Source of the DNA: Rhizobium sp. NFR07 | GTDB lineage: Bacteria; Pseudomonadota; Alphaproteobacteria; Rhizobiales; Rhizobiaceae | Assembly: GCF_900111905.1 (NCBI RefSeq) | Contig: NZ_FOKM01000016.1 | Span: 1 to 64,000, forward strand | DNA length: 64,000 nucleotides | Reading direction: 5' to 3' | Shown here: piece by piece, positions 1-8,513 of the stretch | Numbering within the stretch: the stretch's first letter is position 1 | How the letters are laid out: each line of letters begins with the position of its first letter | Position numbers and translations under genes: made by a program | Notes under the pieces: generated by a model | Seen by the model: the letters and a program-made list of their open reading frames with translations, nothing else | Databases searched by the model: none | What the model was told of the DNA's origin: nothing

Positions 1-323
1 TCTTCGAAACATGGATCGAAACGCAACTTGCGCCGACACTGTCGCCTGGTGACGTCGTCATCCTCGACAATGTCGGCTTCCATAAAAGCGAAAGAGCCGA
101 ACAACTCGTCAAGCAGAAGGGAGCGTGGATTCTATTCCTGCCACCCTATTCGCCAGATTTGAACCCCATCGAGATGGCGTTCTCAAAGCTCAAGGCGTTG
201 CTGCGAAAACGAGCCGCACGCAGCTTCGATGCGATAACCCAAGCGCTTGGTGATATCATCAGCCTCTTCTCAGTCGCTGAATGCCGAAATTTCTTCAAAG
301 CAGCAGGTTATGAGGCGGAATAA
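1..323 (+). CDS. IS630-family transposase, C-terminal part (5' end outside window)
   Basis: The frame is open from the first bases and stops at TAA 321-323, giving about 106 residues. The motifs VVILDNVGFHKS (second catalytic Asp) and LPPYSPDLNPIE (catalytic Glu) are those of the IS630/Tc1-mariner DDE endonuclease domain. The N-terminal helix-turn-helix and the first Asp lie outside the window. The visible part is uninterrupted, so the element may be intact. It ends about 50 bases from the 3' end of the convergent DMT exporter gene. Confidence 0.85.
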   Translation, partial: FETWIETQLAPTLSPGDVVILDNVGFHKSERAEQLVKQKGAWILFLPPYSPDLNPIEMAFSKLKALLRKRAARSFDAITQALGDIISLFSVAECRNFFKAAGYEAE

Positions 324-350
324 ATGCGACACGCTTTAGAGCTTGTCTAC
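1..350 (+). mobile_element. IS630-type insertion sequence, right end (approximate)
   Basis: The transposase stop at 323 is followed by a short stretch containing GCTTTAGAGCTTGTCTACAG (about 333-352) that could hold the terminal inverted repeat. The left end is not in the window, so the repeat cannot be paired and the right boundary is a guess. Confidence 0.4.
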
Positions 351-373
351 AGCGGCCTTGCGGCCGGAACCGC

Positions 374-1255
374 TCAGGTCGGCGTATTCTGGATGCGGTT
401 GGCGTTCGGCCGGCGCAGATTGAACAGATTGCCGGCGAGAATCAGTCCCGCTCCGACAGCCGTCAACCCATCGATCGCCTCGGCGTAAAGCAGGTAGCCG
501 ATCAGGGCGGAGGCCGGCACGCGCAGATAATCCATCGGCATCACCACGGTCGCCTCGGCATAGGAGAGCGCCTTTGCCATGCAGTAATGGGCAAATGTGC
601 CGGTGAAGGCGATGACGAAGATCCATGGCCACAGGCCGGCGGACGGCCAGACCCACACGCGTAATGCGGGGATAAGCCCGATGATCGACTGGATGATCAG
701 CATCCAGAAGATGATCTTGGTGGCGCTGTCGGTGCGCGTCAACGCCTTGGTCATGATGAAGGAGATGGCGAAGACGAAGGCGGCGCCCAGCACGATCAGA
801 TGACCCGGATTGAGCGGCGCAGCACCTGGACGGACGATCAGCACGACCCCGACCAGCCCGAAGGAGATCGCAACACCCTTCCTCCAGGTCAGCCTCTCGC
901 CCAGGAAGGCGGCCGCCATGATCGCGGCCCAGATCGGCGCGGTGAATTCGATGGCGATGACCTGGGCAAGCGGAATGAGCGTCAGGCCCATCAGCCAGGC
1001 GAACTGGCCGATATAGTGGGCGACGTTGCGGCCTATATGGCTGGGCAAGATGCCGGTGCGCATCGCCTTAAACCCGCCTTCCCTGAAGACGAGCGGCATA
1101 AGCATGAAGAAGGCGATGACGGAGCGCATCTCCATCACCTGAAACACATCGATCTCGCGGGTGATGGCACGTCCGGAGACTGCCATGAGCAGAAGGAGGG
1201 CTATGGACGCCATCATCCACGCCGCCGCCCTCGTCGTCGACGGAGTTTTTTCCAT
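374..1255 (-). CDS. DMT-family (EamA) transporter
   Basis: About 293 residues with some ten hydrophobic segments arranged as two EamA repeats, the drug/metabolite transporter superfamily pattern. EFTAPIWAAIMAAAFLGERL in the first half and MDYLRVPASALIGYLLYAEA in the second are typical EamA helix-end motifs. The family exports amino acids or other metabolites across the inner membrane; substrate cannot be told from sequence. I start at ATG 1255 (MEKTPST) because GAGGAG lies 10 bases upstream; the frame could extend to a GTG at 1276. The 3' end lies next to the IS element. Confidence 0.85.
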   Translation of the reverse strand: MEKTPSTTRAAAWMMASIALLLLMAVSGRAITREIDVFQVMEMRSVIAFFMLMPLVFREGGFKAMRTGILPSHIGRNVAHYIGQFAWLMGLTLIPLAQVIAIEFTAPIWAAIMAAAFLGERLTWRKGVAISFGLVGVVLIVRPGAAPLNPGHLIVLGAAFVFAISFIMTKALTRTDSATKIIFWMLIIQSIIGLIPALRVWVWPSAGLWPWIFVIAFTGTFAHYCMAKALSYAEATVVMPMDYLRVPASALIGYLLYAEAIDGLTAVGAGLILAGNLFNLRRPNANRIQNTPT

Positions 1256-1376
1256 GAAATGCCATCTCCTCGCCACCGATCATAGGCGAAGAACACACTC
1301 CCAATGGATCATTCACCTGACGAGAACGCCTATAGGACGGATGCGCTGCGGTCCAGCGATGAGGGACGGCATTCCG

Positions 1377-1415
1377 CCTGAAAAGCATTTCTTCGGCCCC
1401 GCCCCGCTTTTCAGG
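1377..1415 (-). terminator. Hairpin downstream of gmk
   Basis: CCTGAAAAGC at 1377-1386 pairs perfectly with GCTTTTCAGG at 1406-1415 around a 19-base loop. It lies about 55 bases beyond the gmk stop. There is no strong U-run, so it is a possible terminator or mRNA-end structure. Confidence 0.4.
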
Positions 1416-1468
1416 TCGAGAAACCACCTCGATTGCGCTCGTTGAATGGCAAAGGCGTATCTACCGGC

Positions 1469-2146
1469 CTAGAGCTTCGGCTCTTCCGTCAGAAGCGTGC
1501 CGATGAAATCGAACAGGCCGTGCCGTCGGTCGCGGCGGACCCGCTCGGCGTTGACGATGCAGTTGACGTTGCGGAAGGCCTCATCGAGATCGTCGTTGAC
1601 GATCACATAGTCATATTCGCGCCAGTGCTCGATCTCGGAGCGGGAGTTCAGGAGGCGGGTGCGGATCACTTCTTCGGAGTCCTCGGCCCGGCGATGCAGG
1701 CGGGACTGAAGCTCGGTCATGGTCGGCGGCAGGACGAAGATCGAGACGATGTCGGCCTTCATCTTCTCCTGCAGCTGTAGGGCGCCCTGCCAGTCGATGT
1801 CGAACAGCATGTCGCGGCCATCGGCCATGGCAGCCTCAACCGGATCGCGTGGCGTGCCGTAGAAATTGCCGTGAACTTCCGCCCATTCCAGCAGCTCGCC
1901 GCTGTCGCGCATGCGCTCGAACTGCGGGATGGTGATGAAGTGATAGTGCTTGCCGGCGATCTCGCTCGGTCGCTTCGCGCGGGTGGTGACGCTGATCGAA
2001 ATCTCCAGATTGGCATCCGTGTCGAGAAGATTGCGGGCGATCGTCGACTTACCGGCGCCGGAAGGAGACGAGAGCACCAGCATGAGCCCGCGACGGGCAA
2101 TGCTGCTTTGCGTCTTGGCGGGCTGGGTCGACGGTGCCGGGCTCAT
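1469..2146 (-). CDS. gmk: Guanylate kinase
   Basis: Phosphorylates GMP to GDP with ATP in cytoplasmic purine salvage and synthesis. The 225-residue protein has the P-loop SSPSGAGKST near residue 27, the GMP-binding stretch SVTTRAKRPSE and the later RTRLLNSRSEIEHW region, all standard for Gmk. The N-terminus is about 15-20 residues longer than E. coli Gmk, as is common in rhizobia. It starts 3 bases after the yicC stop, so the two are surely cotranscribed. Confidence 0.97.
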   Translation of the reverse strand: MSPAPSTQPAKTQSSIARRGLMLVLSSPSGAGKSTIARNLLDTDANLEISISVTTRAKRPSEIAGKHYHFITIPQFERMRDSGELLEWAEVHGNFYGTPRDPVEAAMADGRDMLFDIDWQGALQLQEKMKADIVSIFVLPPTMTELQSRLHRRAEDSEEVIRTRLLNSRSEIEHWREYDYVIVNDDLDEAFRNVNCIVNAERVRRDRRHGLFDFIGTLLTEEPKL

Positions 2147-2149
2147 CTT

Positions 2150-3037
2150 CTACTCCAGATTCTGGACCTGTTCGCGGAACTGGTCGATCACGACTTTCAG
2201 CTCTATGCCCGCTGCCGTTACAGCAGAGGCGTTGGATTTGGAACAGATTGTATTCGATTCCCGGTTAAATTCCTGTGCAAGGAAATCGAGCTTGCGTCCG
2301 ACGGGGCCGCCCTTGTCAAGAAGTTCGCCGACGGCCGAGACATGGGCCTTCAATCGGTCTATCTCTTCGCGCAGATCAGCGCGGGTGGCCAGCAGCGCCG
2401 CCTCCGAATAAAGCCGTTCGCGGTCGAAGCCGGACTTCTCCTGCAGCAGCTGATCGAGCTGAACGGAAAGCTTGCGGGCAATCTCTTCCGGCGTGCGCGA
2501 TGGATCAGCCTCGATCACCCGCGTCAGTTCGGCAATGCGCGTGACATGCGCGTTGAGCGCGGATTTGAGCGCGGCCCCTTCGGTCTCGCGCATGCGCTGA
2601 AGGTTGGCCAGTGCAGCATCCAGCCCGGCGAGGATAGCGGAATCGCGGGCAGCGACCGCCGCTTCGTCGTCCTCCTGCTCGCGGATATCCACCAGTCCGC
2701 GGATGGACAGGAGCGTGTCGAGCCTGAGCGGCGCCGGATCGATGGCATCACCGAGCTGGGCGCGCAGCGCCAGAACGGCATCCAGCGCATCGCGGTTGAC
2801 GACCGCTTCCATCTTCGTCTCGTCCTGGGCGATGGAGAGGGAGGCCTGGACATTGCCACGCGACAGGCGTTCGCCCGCCAGCCGCCGGACATCCGCCTCC
2901 AGTCGCTCCAGCCCCTGAGGCAGGCGCAAACGGACATCCAGACCCTTGCCGTTGACCGAGCGAAGTTCCCAGACGAAGCGGCTCCTCCCGCTGACCCCTT
3001 CGCTGCGCGCAAAACCGGTCATCGACTGCAATGTCAT
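2150..3037 (-). CDS. YicC family endoribonuclease
   Basis: A 295-residue YicC/YloC protein. The N-terminal MTLQSMTGFAR motif and the C-terminal EFNRESNTICSKS followed by VIDQFREQVQNLE are the conserved ends of the family. E. coli YicC is a metal-dependent endoribonuclease with a role in RNA turnover, and function here is inferred from that. It lies directly upstream of gmk (3 bases), the usual yicC-gmk pairing, and downstream of mltG in the same orientation. Confidence 0.95.
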   Translation of the reverse strand: MTLQSMTGFARSEGVSGRSRFVWELRSVNGKGLDVRLRLPQGLERLEADVRRLAGERLSRGNVQASLSIAQDETKMEAVVNRDALDAVLALRAQLGDAIDPAPLRLDTLLSIRGLVDIREQEDDEAAVAARDSAILAGLDAALANLQRMRETEGAALKSALNAHVTRIAELTRVIEADPSRTPEEIARKLSVQLDQLLQEKSGFDRERLYSEAALLATRADLREEIDRLKAHVSAVGELLDKGGPVGRKLDFLAQEFNRESNTICSKSNASAVTAAGIELKVVIDQFREQVQNLE

Positions 3038-3057
3038 TCAAATCACTCCAAATGCGG

Positions 3058-3081
3058 GCCACCGCTCATCACGGCGGTGGC
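3058..3081 (-). terminator. Hairpin between mltG and yicC
   Basis: GCCACCGC at 3058-3065 pairs with GCGGTGGC at 3074-3081 around an 8-base loop, in the 51-base gap between the mltG stop and the yicC start. It lacks a U-run and may attenuate or protect mRNA rather than end transcription. Confidence 0.35.
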
Positions 3082-3088
3082 AATCGCG

Positions 3089-4345
3089 TCAGTTGCCGGT
3101 CGGCTTCTCGGCATCCTCGCCGTCCGGCTGGCCATCGACCACCTCGTTCGACTGGTTGCCCGCGGCAGCGCCGGTGGCACGTTCGGCTTCGATCCTGCGC
3201 CAGCGGCGGACATTGGCGTTGTGCTCTTCGAGCGTCGGCGCGAAGACGTGACCGCCGGTGCCGTCCGCAACGAAATAGAGGTCCTTCGTCCGCCATGGAT
3301 TGGCGACGGCTTCAAGTGCTGCGCGGCCCGGATTGGAGATCGGCGTCGGCGGCAGGCCCTTGATGCGATAGGTATTGTAGGGCGTTTCCTTCTGCAGGTC
3401 GGACCTGTAGATCGGCCGGTCGGACGGCTTACCCTCGCCGCCGAAAATGCCGTAGACGATCGTCGGGTCGGACTGCAGGCGCATGCCCTTTTCCAGCCGG
3501 TTGAAGAAGACGGAGGCAACATGGGCGCGCTCGTCGTCCTTGCCGGTCTCCTTCTCGACGATCGAGGCGAGCACGACGAACTCCTCCTTCGTCTTGATCG
3601 GCAGGTCGGGATCGCGGCGTTCCCAGATCTGGTCGACCAGCTTCTGCTGGGCGGCATGCATCTGCGACAGGATTTCGCCCCGGTTGGTGCCGCGGGAAAA
3701 CTTGTAGGTGTCCGGGCGCAGCGTGCCTTCGGCCGGCAGATCGGCCGGCAGTTCGCCTTCAAGGATCGTGTCCTCGGCAAGACGCAGTGTCATCTGTCGA
3801 ACAGTGAGACCTTCCGGCATGGAGATCGAATAGAGGATGGACCTGCCCGACTCGAGTACGTCGGCCACCTCCTTCATCGAGGCGTGGGCCTTGATCTCGT
3901 ATTCGCCGGCCTTGAGGCTTCGGCGGCCGTTTGAGGAGCCGGCATATCCCAAGTGGACGGCGGTGACATAGCGGAAGATGCGGCCATCCTCGACGATGCC
4001 GTTGCGCTCCAGGCTGTTGGCGATCTCGGCGATACCTGATCCTTCGCGCACGACGAAGTTCGTATTGGCATCGAGCGGACCGGGCTTCTGGTAGGTCGAC
4101 AGCGCATAGTAGAAAACGGCTGCGCCAACGAGCGCGACCATCACCACCATTGTCATCAGGAAGTTGAGGAAAATGACGACCTGGCTGCGCGCCTTCTTGG
4201 AGCGGCGCGGCGGATCGGGAACGCGCTCGGGCTTCAGAGCTTCATTCGGCGATTTCGGGATGATGGGACCGCGACCATTGCCGTTACCGGCATTGCCCTG
4301 GGTACCACCCGAAGGAACCTCACCGACATGATTGGAATTGCTCAC
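3089..4345 (-). CDS. mltG: Endolytic peptidoglycan transglycosylase MltG
   Basis: MltG (YceG-like) cuts nascent glycan strands at the inner membrane and is thought to end their elongation. The protein has a cytoplasmic tail of about 75 residues, one membrane segment (VVIFLNFLMTMVVMVALVGA) and a periplasmic catalytic domain. ASIVEKETG holds the catalytic Glu and is followed by VASVFFNRLEKGMRLQSDP, a family hallmark. I use the GTG at 4345 (418 residues) with GGGGGTG upstream; an in-frame ATG at 4402 adds 19 residues unlike the family. It is downstream of fabF in the same orientation, separated by the fabF terminator. Confidence 0.93.
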   Translation of the reverse strand: MSNSNHVGEVPSGGTQGNAGNGNGRGPIIPKSPNEALKPERVPDPPRRSKKARSQVVIFLNFLMTMVVMVALVGAAVFYYALSTYQKPGPLDANTNFVVREGSGIAEIANSLERNGIVEDGRIFRYVTAVHLGYAGSSNGRRSLKAGEYEIKAHASMKEVADVLESGRSILYSISMPEGLTVRQMTLRLAEDTILEGELPADLPAEGTLRPDTYKFSRGTNRGEILSQMHAAQQKLVDQIWERRDPDLPIKTKEEFVVLASIVEKETGKDDERAHVASVFFNRLEKGMRLQSDPTIVYGIFGGEGKPSDRPIYRSDLQKETPYNTYRIKGLPPTPISNPGRAALEAVANPWRTKDLYFVADGTGGHVFAPTLEEHNANVRRWRRIEAERATGAAAGNQSNEVVDGQPDGEDAEKPTGN

Positions 4346-4527
4346 CCGCACCCCCGTTCGAATATTAGAGCGCCGTGCGGCAGAAACCGACGCACAAAGC
4401 ACGCGCTATCCATTAGCACCCGCGCATCCCGTCTAACAGAATCGTTTTGCGATTCATGCCGATGCGCCGGCAATCGTGATCTGCTGTTTGGCCAAGCAAT
4501 AAGGCAAAATACAGGTCCGGAAAATCA

Positions 4528-4556
4528 CATCGGCCGGAACGGGTGTCCGGCCGATG
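4528..4556 (-). terminator. Terminator after fabF
   Basis: A perfect 11-bp stem, CATCGGCCGGA (4528-4538) with TCCGGCCGATG (4546-4556), lies 18 bases after the fabF stop. On the minus strand it is followed by TGATTTTCC. This fits an intrinsic terminator separating fabF from mltG. Confidence 0.7.
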
Positions 4557-4573
4557 AATGGAGGCTCAACTGC

Positions 4574-5836
4574 TTAGGCGTCGTAACGCTTCAGCACCAG
4601 AGATGCATTGGTACCCCCAAAGCCGAAGGAGTTCGACAGGGCGACATTGACGTCGCGCTTGCGCGCCGTGTGCGGCACGAGGTCGATCGCGGTTTCGACA
4701 TCGGGATTGTCGAGGTTGAGCGTCGGCGGAACGATATTGTCGCGGATCGCCAGCGTCGCGAAGATCGCCTCGACGGCGCCGGCGGCGCCGAGAAGGTGGC
4801 CGATCGCCGACTTGGTCGACGACATGGAGATCTTCGAGGCGGCATTGCCGACCAGGCGCTCGACGGCGCCGAGCTCGATCGTGTCGGCCATGGTCGAAGT
4901 GCCGTGGGCATTGATGTAGTCGATATCGGAGGGCGACAGACCGGCGCGCTTCAGCGCCATGGTCATGCAGCGCTGGGCGCCCTCGCCGTCTTCCGACGGT
5001 GCGGTGATGTGGAAGGCATCGCCAGAGAGACCGTAACCGACGACTTCGGCATAGATCTTGGCGCCACGCGCCTTGGCGTGTTCCAGCTCTTCGAGAACGA
5101 CGATGCCGGCGCCCTCACCCATGACGAAACCGTCTCGGTCGCGGTCATAGGGGCGCGAGGCTTTTTCCGGATTGTCGTTGTGCTGGGTCGACAGCGCCTT
5201 GCAGGCGGCAAAGCCGGCGAGGCCAATACGGCAGACCGGCGATTCGGCGCCGCCGGCAACCATCACGTCGGCATCGCCGAACATGATCAGCCGGGCCGCG
5301 TCGCCGATTGCGTGGGCACCGGTGGAACAAGCCGTAACGACGGCATGGTTCGGGCCGCGAAGCTTGTGCTTGATCGAGACCTGTCCGGAAACGAGATTGA
5401 TCAGGCGGCCGGGAATGAAGAAGGGAGAGATGCGGCGCGGGCCCTTGTCGCGCAGCGTGTAGCCCGCTTCGACAATACCTTCGAGACCGCCGATGCCGGA
5501 GCCGATCAGGACGCCGGTCATGATCTGGTCTTCATCCGTCACAGGATGCCATCCGGCATCCGCCAGCGCCATGTCGGCAGCGGCAACGCCATAGAGGATG
5601 TAGGGGTCGATCTTGCGCTGTTCCTTCGGCTCCATCCACTGATCGGCATTGAACGTGCCGTCAGTGCCGTCGCCGACCGGGATGCGGCAGGCAATCTTCG
5701 CCGCCAGATCCTCGACCTCGAACTCGGTGACCAGTCTCGCGCCGTTATGCCCTGCGAGCAGCCGCTGCCAGGTGATTTCCGTTCCGCATCCGAGCGGTGA
5801 TACCATGCCGGTACCGGTGATAACGACACGCCTCAT
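4574..5836 (-). CDS. fabF: Beta-ketoacyl-ACP synthase II
   Basis: Condenses acyl-ACP with malonyl-ACP in fatty acid elongation. The 420-residue protein has the KAS catalytic triad: Cys in VVTACSTGAHA, His in NAHGTST and His in GHLLGAAGAVE, with the glycine-rich FGFGGTNASLV at the C-terminus. I start at ATG 5836 (MRRVVITG); an upstream GTG would add five residues. It follows acpP in the same orientation, 221 bases downstream, the usual acpP-fabF order. Confidence 0.97.
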   Translation of the reverse strand: MRRVVITGTGMVSPLGCGTEITWQRLLAGHNGARLVTEFEVEDLAAKIACRIPVGDGTDGTFNADQWMEPKEQRKIDPYILYGVAAADMALADAGWHPVTDEDQIMTGVLIGSGIGGLEGIVEAGYTLRDKGPRRISPFFIPGRLINLVSGQVSIKHKLRGPNHAVVTACSTGAHAIGDAARLIMFGDADVMVAGGAESPVCRIGLAGFAACKALSTQHNDNPEKASRPYDRDRDGFVMGEGAGIVVLEELEHAKARGAKIYAEVVGYGLSGDAFHITAPSEDGEGAQRCMTMALKRAGLSPSDIDYINAHGTSTMADTIELGAVERLVGNAASKISMSSTKSAIGHLLGAAGAVEAIFATLAIRDNIVPPTLNLDNPDVETAIDLVPHTARKRDVNVALSNSFGFGGTNASLVLKRYDA

Positions 5837-6057
5837 CGCCAAGCGCTCCACCCCGTCTTTTCATGTTCTCGCGCATCGCGCCCGAAACCCGTTATCGGCT
5901 TTCGGACATTTCACGAAGCGGCGAATCTCAAATTGCAGAGCACGATGCCTCCAGGTTGGAGAGCGACCCTGCAGGTGCTGAAACGGCCCGAACTAGCGGG
6001 CCGTCGTGAGGGATCGATACCGTCAGATGCCGGCAAGCGTCCCGAATATGTCGTCGA

Positions 6058-6294
6058 TTAGGCCTGGGCCTTTTCGATGAACTTGACAGCGTCGCCGACG
6101 GTCAGGATCGAGTCAGCAGCGTCGTCCGGGATTTCAACGCCGAACTCTTCTTCGAACGCCATGACCAGTTCGACGGTGTCGAGCGAGTCCGCACCCAGAT
6201 CGTCGATGAAGCTTGCGCCTTCGACAACCTTGTCGGCATCGACGCCGAGATGGTCAATGACAATTTTCTTAACGCGTTCTGCGATATCGCTCAT
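6058..6294 (-). CDS. acpP: Acyl carrier protein
   Basis: A 78-residue acidic carrier that holds acyl chains on a 4'-phosphopantetheine arm during fatty acid synthesis. Ser37 in GADSLDTVELVMAFEEEF is the attachment site (the DSL motif). The length and the hydrophobic helix pattern are standard. GAGGAAA is a good ribosome site just upstream. A 20-bp perfect palindrome lies 29-48 bases before the start codon and may be an operator or leader hairpin. Confidence 0.98.
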   Translation of the reverse strand: MSDIAERVKKIVIDHLGVDADKVVEGASFIDDLGADSLDTVELVMAFEEEFGVEIPDDAADSILTVGDAVKFIEKAQA

Positions 6295-6322
6295 GTCGGT
6301 TTCCTCGACCTTTATCTTTTCC

Positions 6323-6342
6323 GGATGTCATCGATGACATCC
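6323..6342 (-). promoter_or_regulatory. 20-bp perfect palindrome upstream of acpP
   Basis: GGATGTCATC at 6323-6332 is followed directly by its reverse complement, GATGACATCC, at 6333-6342. It lies 29 bases upstream of the acpP start. It could be a repressor site or fold as a hairpin in the acpP leader. Which of the two cannot be told from sequence. Confidence 0.5.
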
Positions 6343-6443
6343 ACATCCTGTTAAACCTGCAACTGCACCTTTCGGGCGCCGATGCCGGCAGACCCCACCA
6401 CCCTTCTTCCGGTTCCGCACGCCTTGCTCACGCAATGTGACTA

Positions 6444-6456
6444 CCTGAATTTCAGG
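6444..6456. promoter_or_regulatory. Palindrome in the fabG-acpP gap
   Basis: CCTGAA-T-TTCAGG is a perfect 6+1+6 inverted repeat flanked on both sides by GTGACT copies (6437-6442 and 6457-6462). It sits about 150 bases upstream of acpP, a plausible place for an operator of a fatty-acid regulator. Confidence 0.35.
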
Positions 6457-6578
6457 GTGACTTTTTTCACAGTCATGGCCCGCTTAACACGGTTTGACTG
6501 TTACGCAAAGCCAGAATTTGTTCCCTCCCACAGCCGAGAACCCTTGTTCTCCACTGGTTTTAGAACAAAGCCTGACAA

Positions 6579-7316
6579 TCAGATCATTGCCATGCCGCCG
6601 TTGACGTGAAGCGTCTGTCCGGTGACATAGCCTGCCTCGTCGGAAGCGAGATAGAGAACGGCTGCCGCGATATCCGAACCAGCGCCCATGCGCTTCATCG
6701 GGATTGCGCCCATGATCGCTTCCTTCTGCTTCTCGTTCAGCTTGCCGGTCATGGCGCTGTCGATGAAACCGGGGGCAACGCAGTTGACGGTAACGTTGCG
6801 GGTGGCGATTTCCTGGGCGAGCGACTTCGAAAAACCGATCATGCCGGCCTTGGATGCGCAGTAGTTGGTCTGGCCCGGGTTACCGGTGACGCCGACGATC
6901 GAGGTGATGTTGATGATACGGCCCTGGCGGCGGCGCATCATCGGATGGGTCAGCTCGCGGGTCAGGCGGAAGACCGCCGTCAGGTTGACTTCAAGGACCG
7001 CATCCCAGTCCTCGTCGCTCATGCGCACGAACAGGCCATCCTTGGTGATGCCCGCATTGTTGACGAGAATATCGACGCCGCCGAGTTCGGCTTCGGCCTT
7101 TTCGCCGAGCGCCTTGACTTCGGCGCGGTCGGAAAGGTTGGCCGGGAAGATGTGGACGCGGTCACCGAGTTCGGCGGCAAGCGCCTCAAGCTTTTCGACG
7201 CGGGTGCCGTGCAGGCCGACGATGGCGCCCTGCTTGTGCAGCAGCCGGGCGATCTCTTCGCCGAGACCACCGGTTGCGCCGGTGACGAGAGCCTTGCGGC
7301 CGGTCAGATCAAACAT
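6579..7316 (-). CDS. fabG: 3-oxoacyl-ACP reductase
   Basis: NADPH-dependent reduction of beta-ketoacyl-ACP, the first reduction of each fatty acid cycle. The 245-residue protein has the Rossmann motif TGATGGLGEEIA, NNAG in VDILVNNAGIT, the catalytic Ser in NITSIVG and YCASK with the catalytic Tyr and Lys. ATG 7316 (MFDLTGRKA) is preceded by GAAAGGAA; longer starts in the same frame do not match the family. It lies 113 bases downstream of fabD and is probably cotranscribed with it. Confidence 0.97.
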   Translation of the reverse strand: MFDLTGRKALVTGATGGLGEEIARLLHKQGAIVGLHGTRVEKLEALAAELGDRVHIFPANLSDRAEVKALGEKAEAELGGVDILVNNAGITKDGLFVRMSDEDWDAVLEVNLTAVFRLTRELTHPMMRRRQGRIINITSIVGVTGNPGQTNYCASKAGMIGFSKSLAQEIATRNVTVNCVAPGFIDSAMTGKLNEKQKEAIMGAIPMKRMGAGSDIAAAVLYLASDEAGYVTGQTLHVNGGMAMI

Positions 7317-7429
7317 GTCAGTTCCTTTCTCTCCATGCGGGATACGCCAAAACGGGCGCGATATCCCCATGCGAAAATTCAAAAGTCAAAAGCCGTCGCC
7401 TTACATCTGCAAGACGACGCTCGTTATCC

Positions 7430-8386
7430 TCAGCCCATAATGGCGGCGATCGCCGCATCGATATCGGCCGGTGTATTGACGGCTACGCCGGACATATTCT
7501 TGTCGATGCGGCGGGCAAGACCCGTCAGCACCTTCCCGGAGCCGATTTCGTAAAGCGTGGTGATACCATTGGCGCCGAACCACTCGACAGTCTCTCGCCA
7601 GCGCACCTGGCCGGTCACCTGAGTGACGAGCAGCTGGGCGATCTCCTCGGCATCGGAAACCGGCGCGGCACGGACATTGGCGATAACCGGCAAGACCGGG
7701 TTCTTCTTCTCGACCTTGGCGAGCGCGTGACGCATGGCGTCGGCGGCCGGCGCCATCAGGTCGGAATGGAAGGGGGCGGAGACCGGCAGCATGATGGCGC
7801 GCTTGGCGCCCTTCTCGGTGGCGAGCGCTGCAGCCTTCTCGACAGCCCCCTTGGAGCCGGAGATGACGAGCTGGCCGCCGCCATTGTCGTTGGCGATCTG
7901 GCAAACACCCTCCGCCTTGGCCTCAGCGCAGATGGCTTCGACATCGCCGTGTTCGAGGCCAATGATCGCGGCCATGGCGCCCTGCCCGACCGGCACGGCA
8001 GACTGCATGGCGTCACCACGTATGCGCAGAAGCTTTGCCGTGTCTGACAGAGAGAAGGTGCCGGCTGCACAGAGAGCGGAATACTCGCCGAGCGAATGAC
8101 CGGCGACATAGGCGACCTTGTCGGCAAGGTTCAGACCGCGCGCTTCGAGCACGCGCATGGTGGCGATCGAGACGGCCATCAGCGCCGGCTGGGCATTGGC
8201 GGTCAGCGTGAGGGTTTCTTCCGGACCACTCCACATGATGTCGGAGAGCTTCTGGCCAAGCGCCTCGTCGACTTCCTCGAAAACCGCGCGGGCTTCAGGG
8301 TAGGCGTCAGCGAGGTCCTTACCCATGCCGACGGCCTGGCTGCCCTGGCCGGGAAACGTGAATGCGATGCTCGTCGAAGCGCTCAT
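7430..8386 (-). CDS. fabD: Malonyl-CoA:ACP transacylase
   Basis: Moves malonyl from CoA to ACP to supply the elongation cycle. The 318-residue protein opens with FTFPGQGSQAVGMG and has GHSLGEYSAL with the nucleophilic Ser, and VSAPFHSDLM with the catalytic His. The start at ATG 8386 has GGAAGGAA upstream. It heads the fabD-fabG pair, with acpP and fabF further along the same strand. Confidence 0.97.
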   Translation of the reverse strand: MSASTSIAFTFPGQGSQAVGMGKDLADAYPEARAVFEEVDEALGQKLSDIMWSGPEETLTLTANAQPALMAVSIATMRVLEARGLNLADKVAYVAGHSLGEYSALCAAGTFSLSDTAKLLRIRGDAMQSAVPVGQGAMAAIIGLEHGDVEAICAEAKAEGVCQIANDNGGGQLVISGSKGAVEKAAALATEKGAKRAIMLPVSAPFHSDLMAPAADAMRHALAKVEKKNPVLPVIANVRAAPVSDAEEIAQLLVTQVTGQVRWRETVEWFGANGITTLYEIGSGKVLTGLARRIDKNMSGVAVNTPADIDAAIAAIMG

Positions 8387-8513
8387 GGGCCAATTCCTTC
8401 CCTGGTGGAACCTTGCGGGGCTTGTCTTTCGCCCTCCATTCACATTCCGGCCCGGAGAGTCAAGGGAGAGAGGGATTTCGGCACCATACCGCACCCCACT
8501 CTTCCAGTGCTAA

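Noticed and set aside
1871..3934. 687-residue plus-strand open frame
   Set aside because: It is antisense to gmk, yicC and mltG. Such long frames opposite genes are common in high-GC DNA, and the translation lacks domain motifs.
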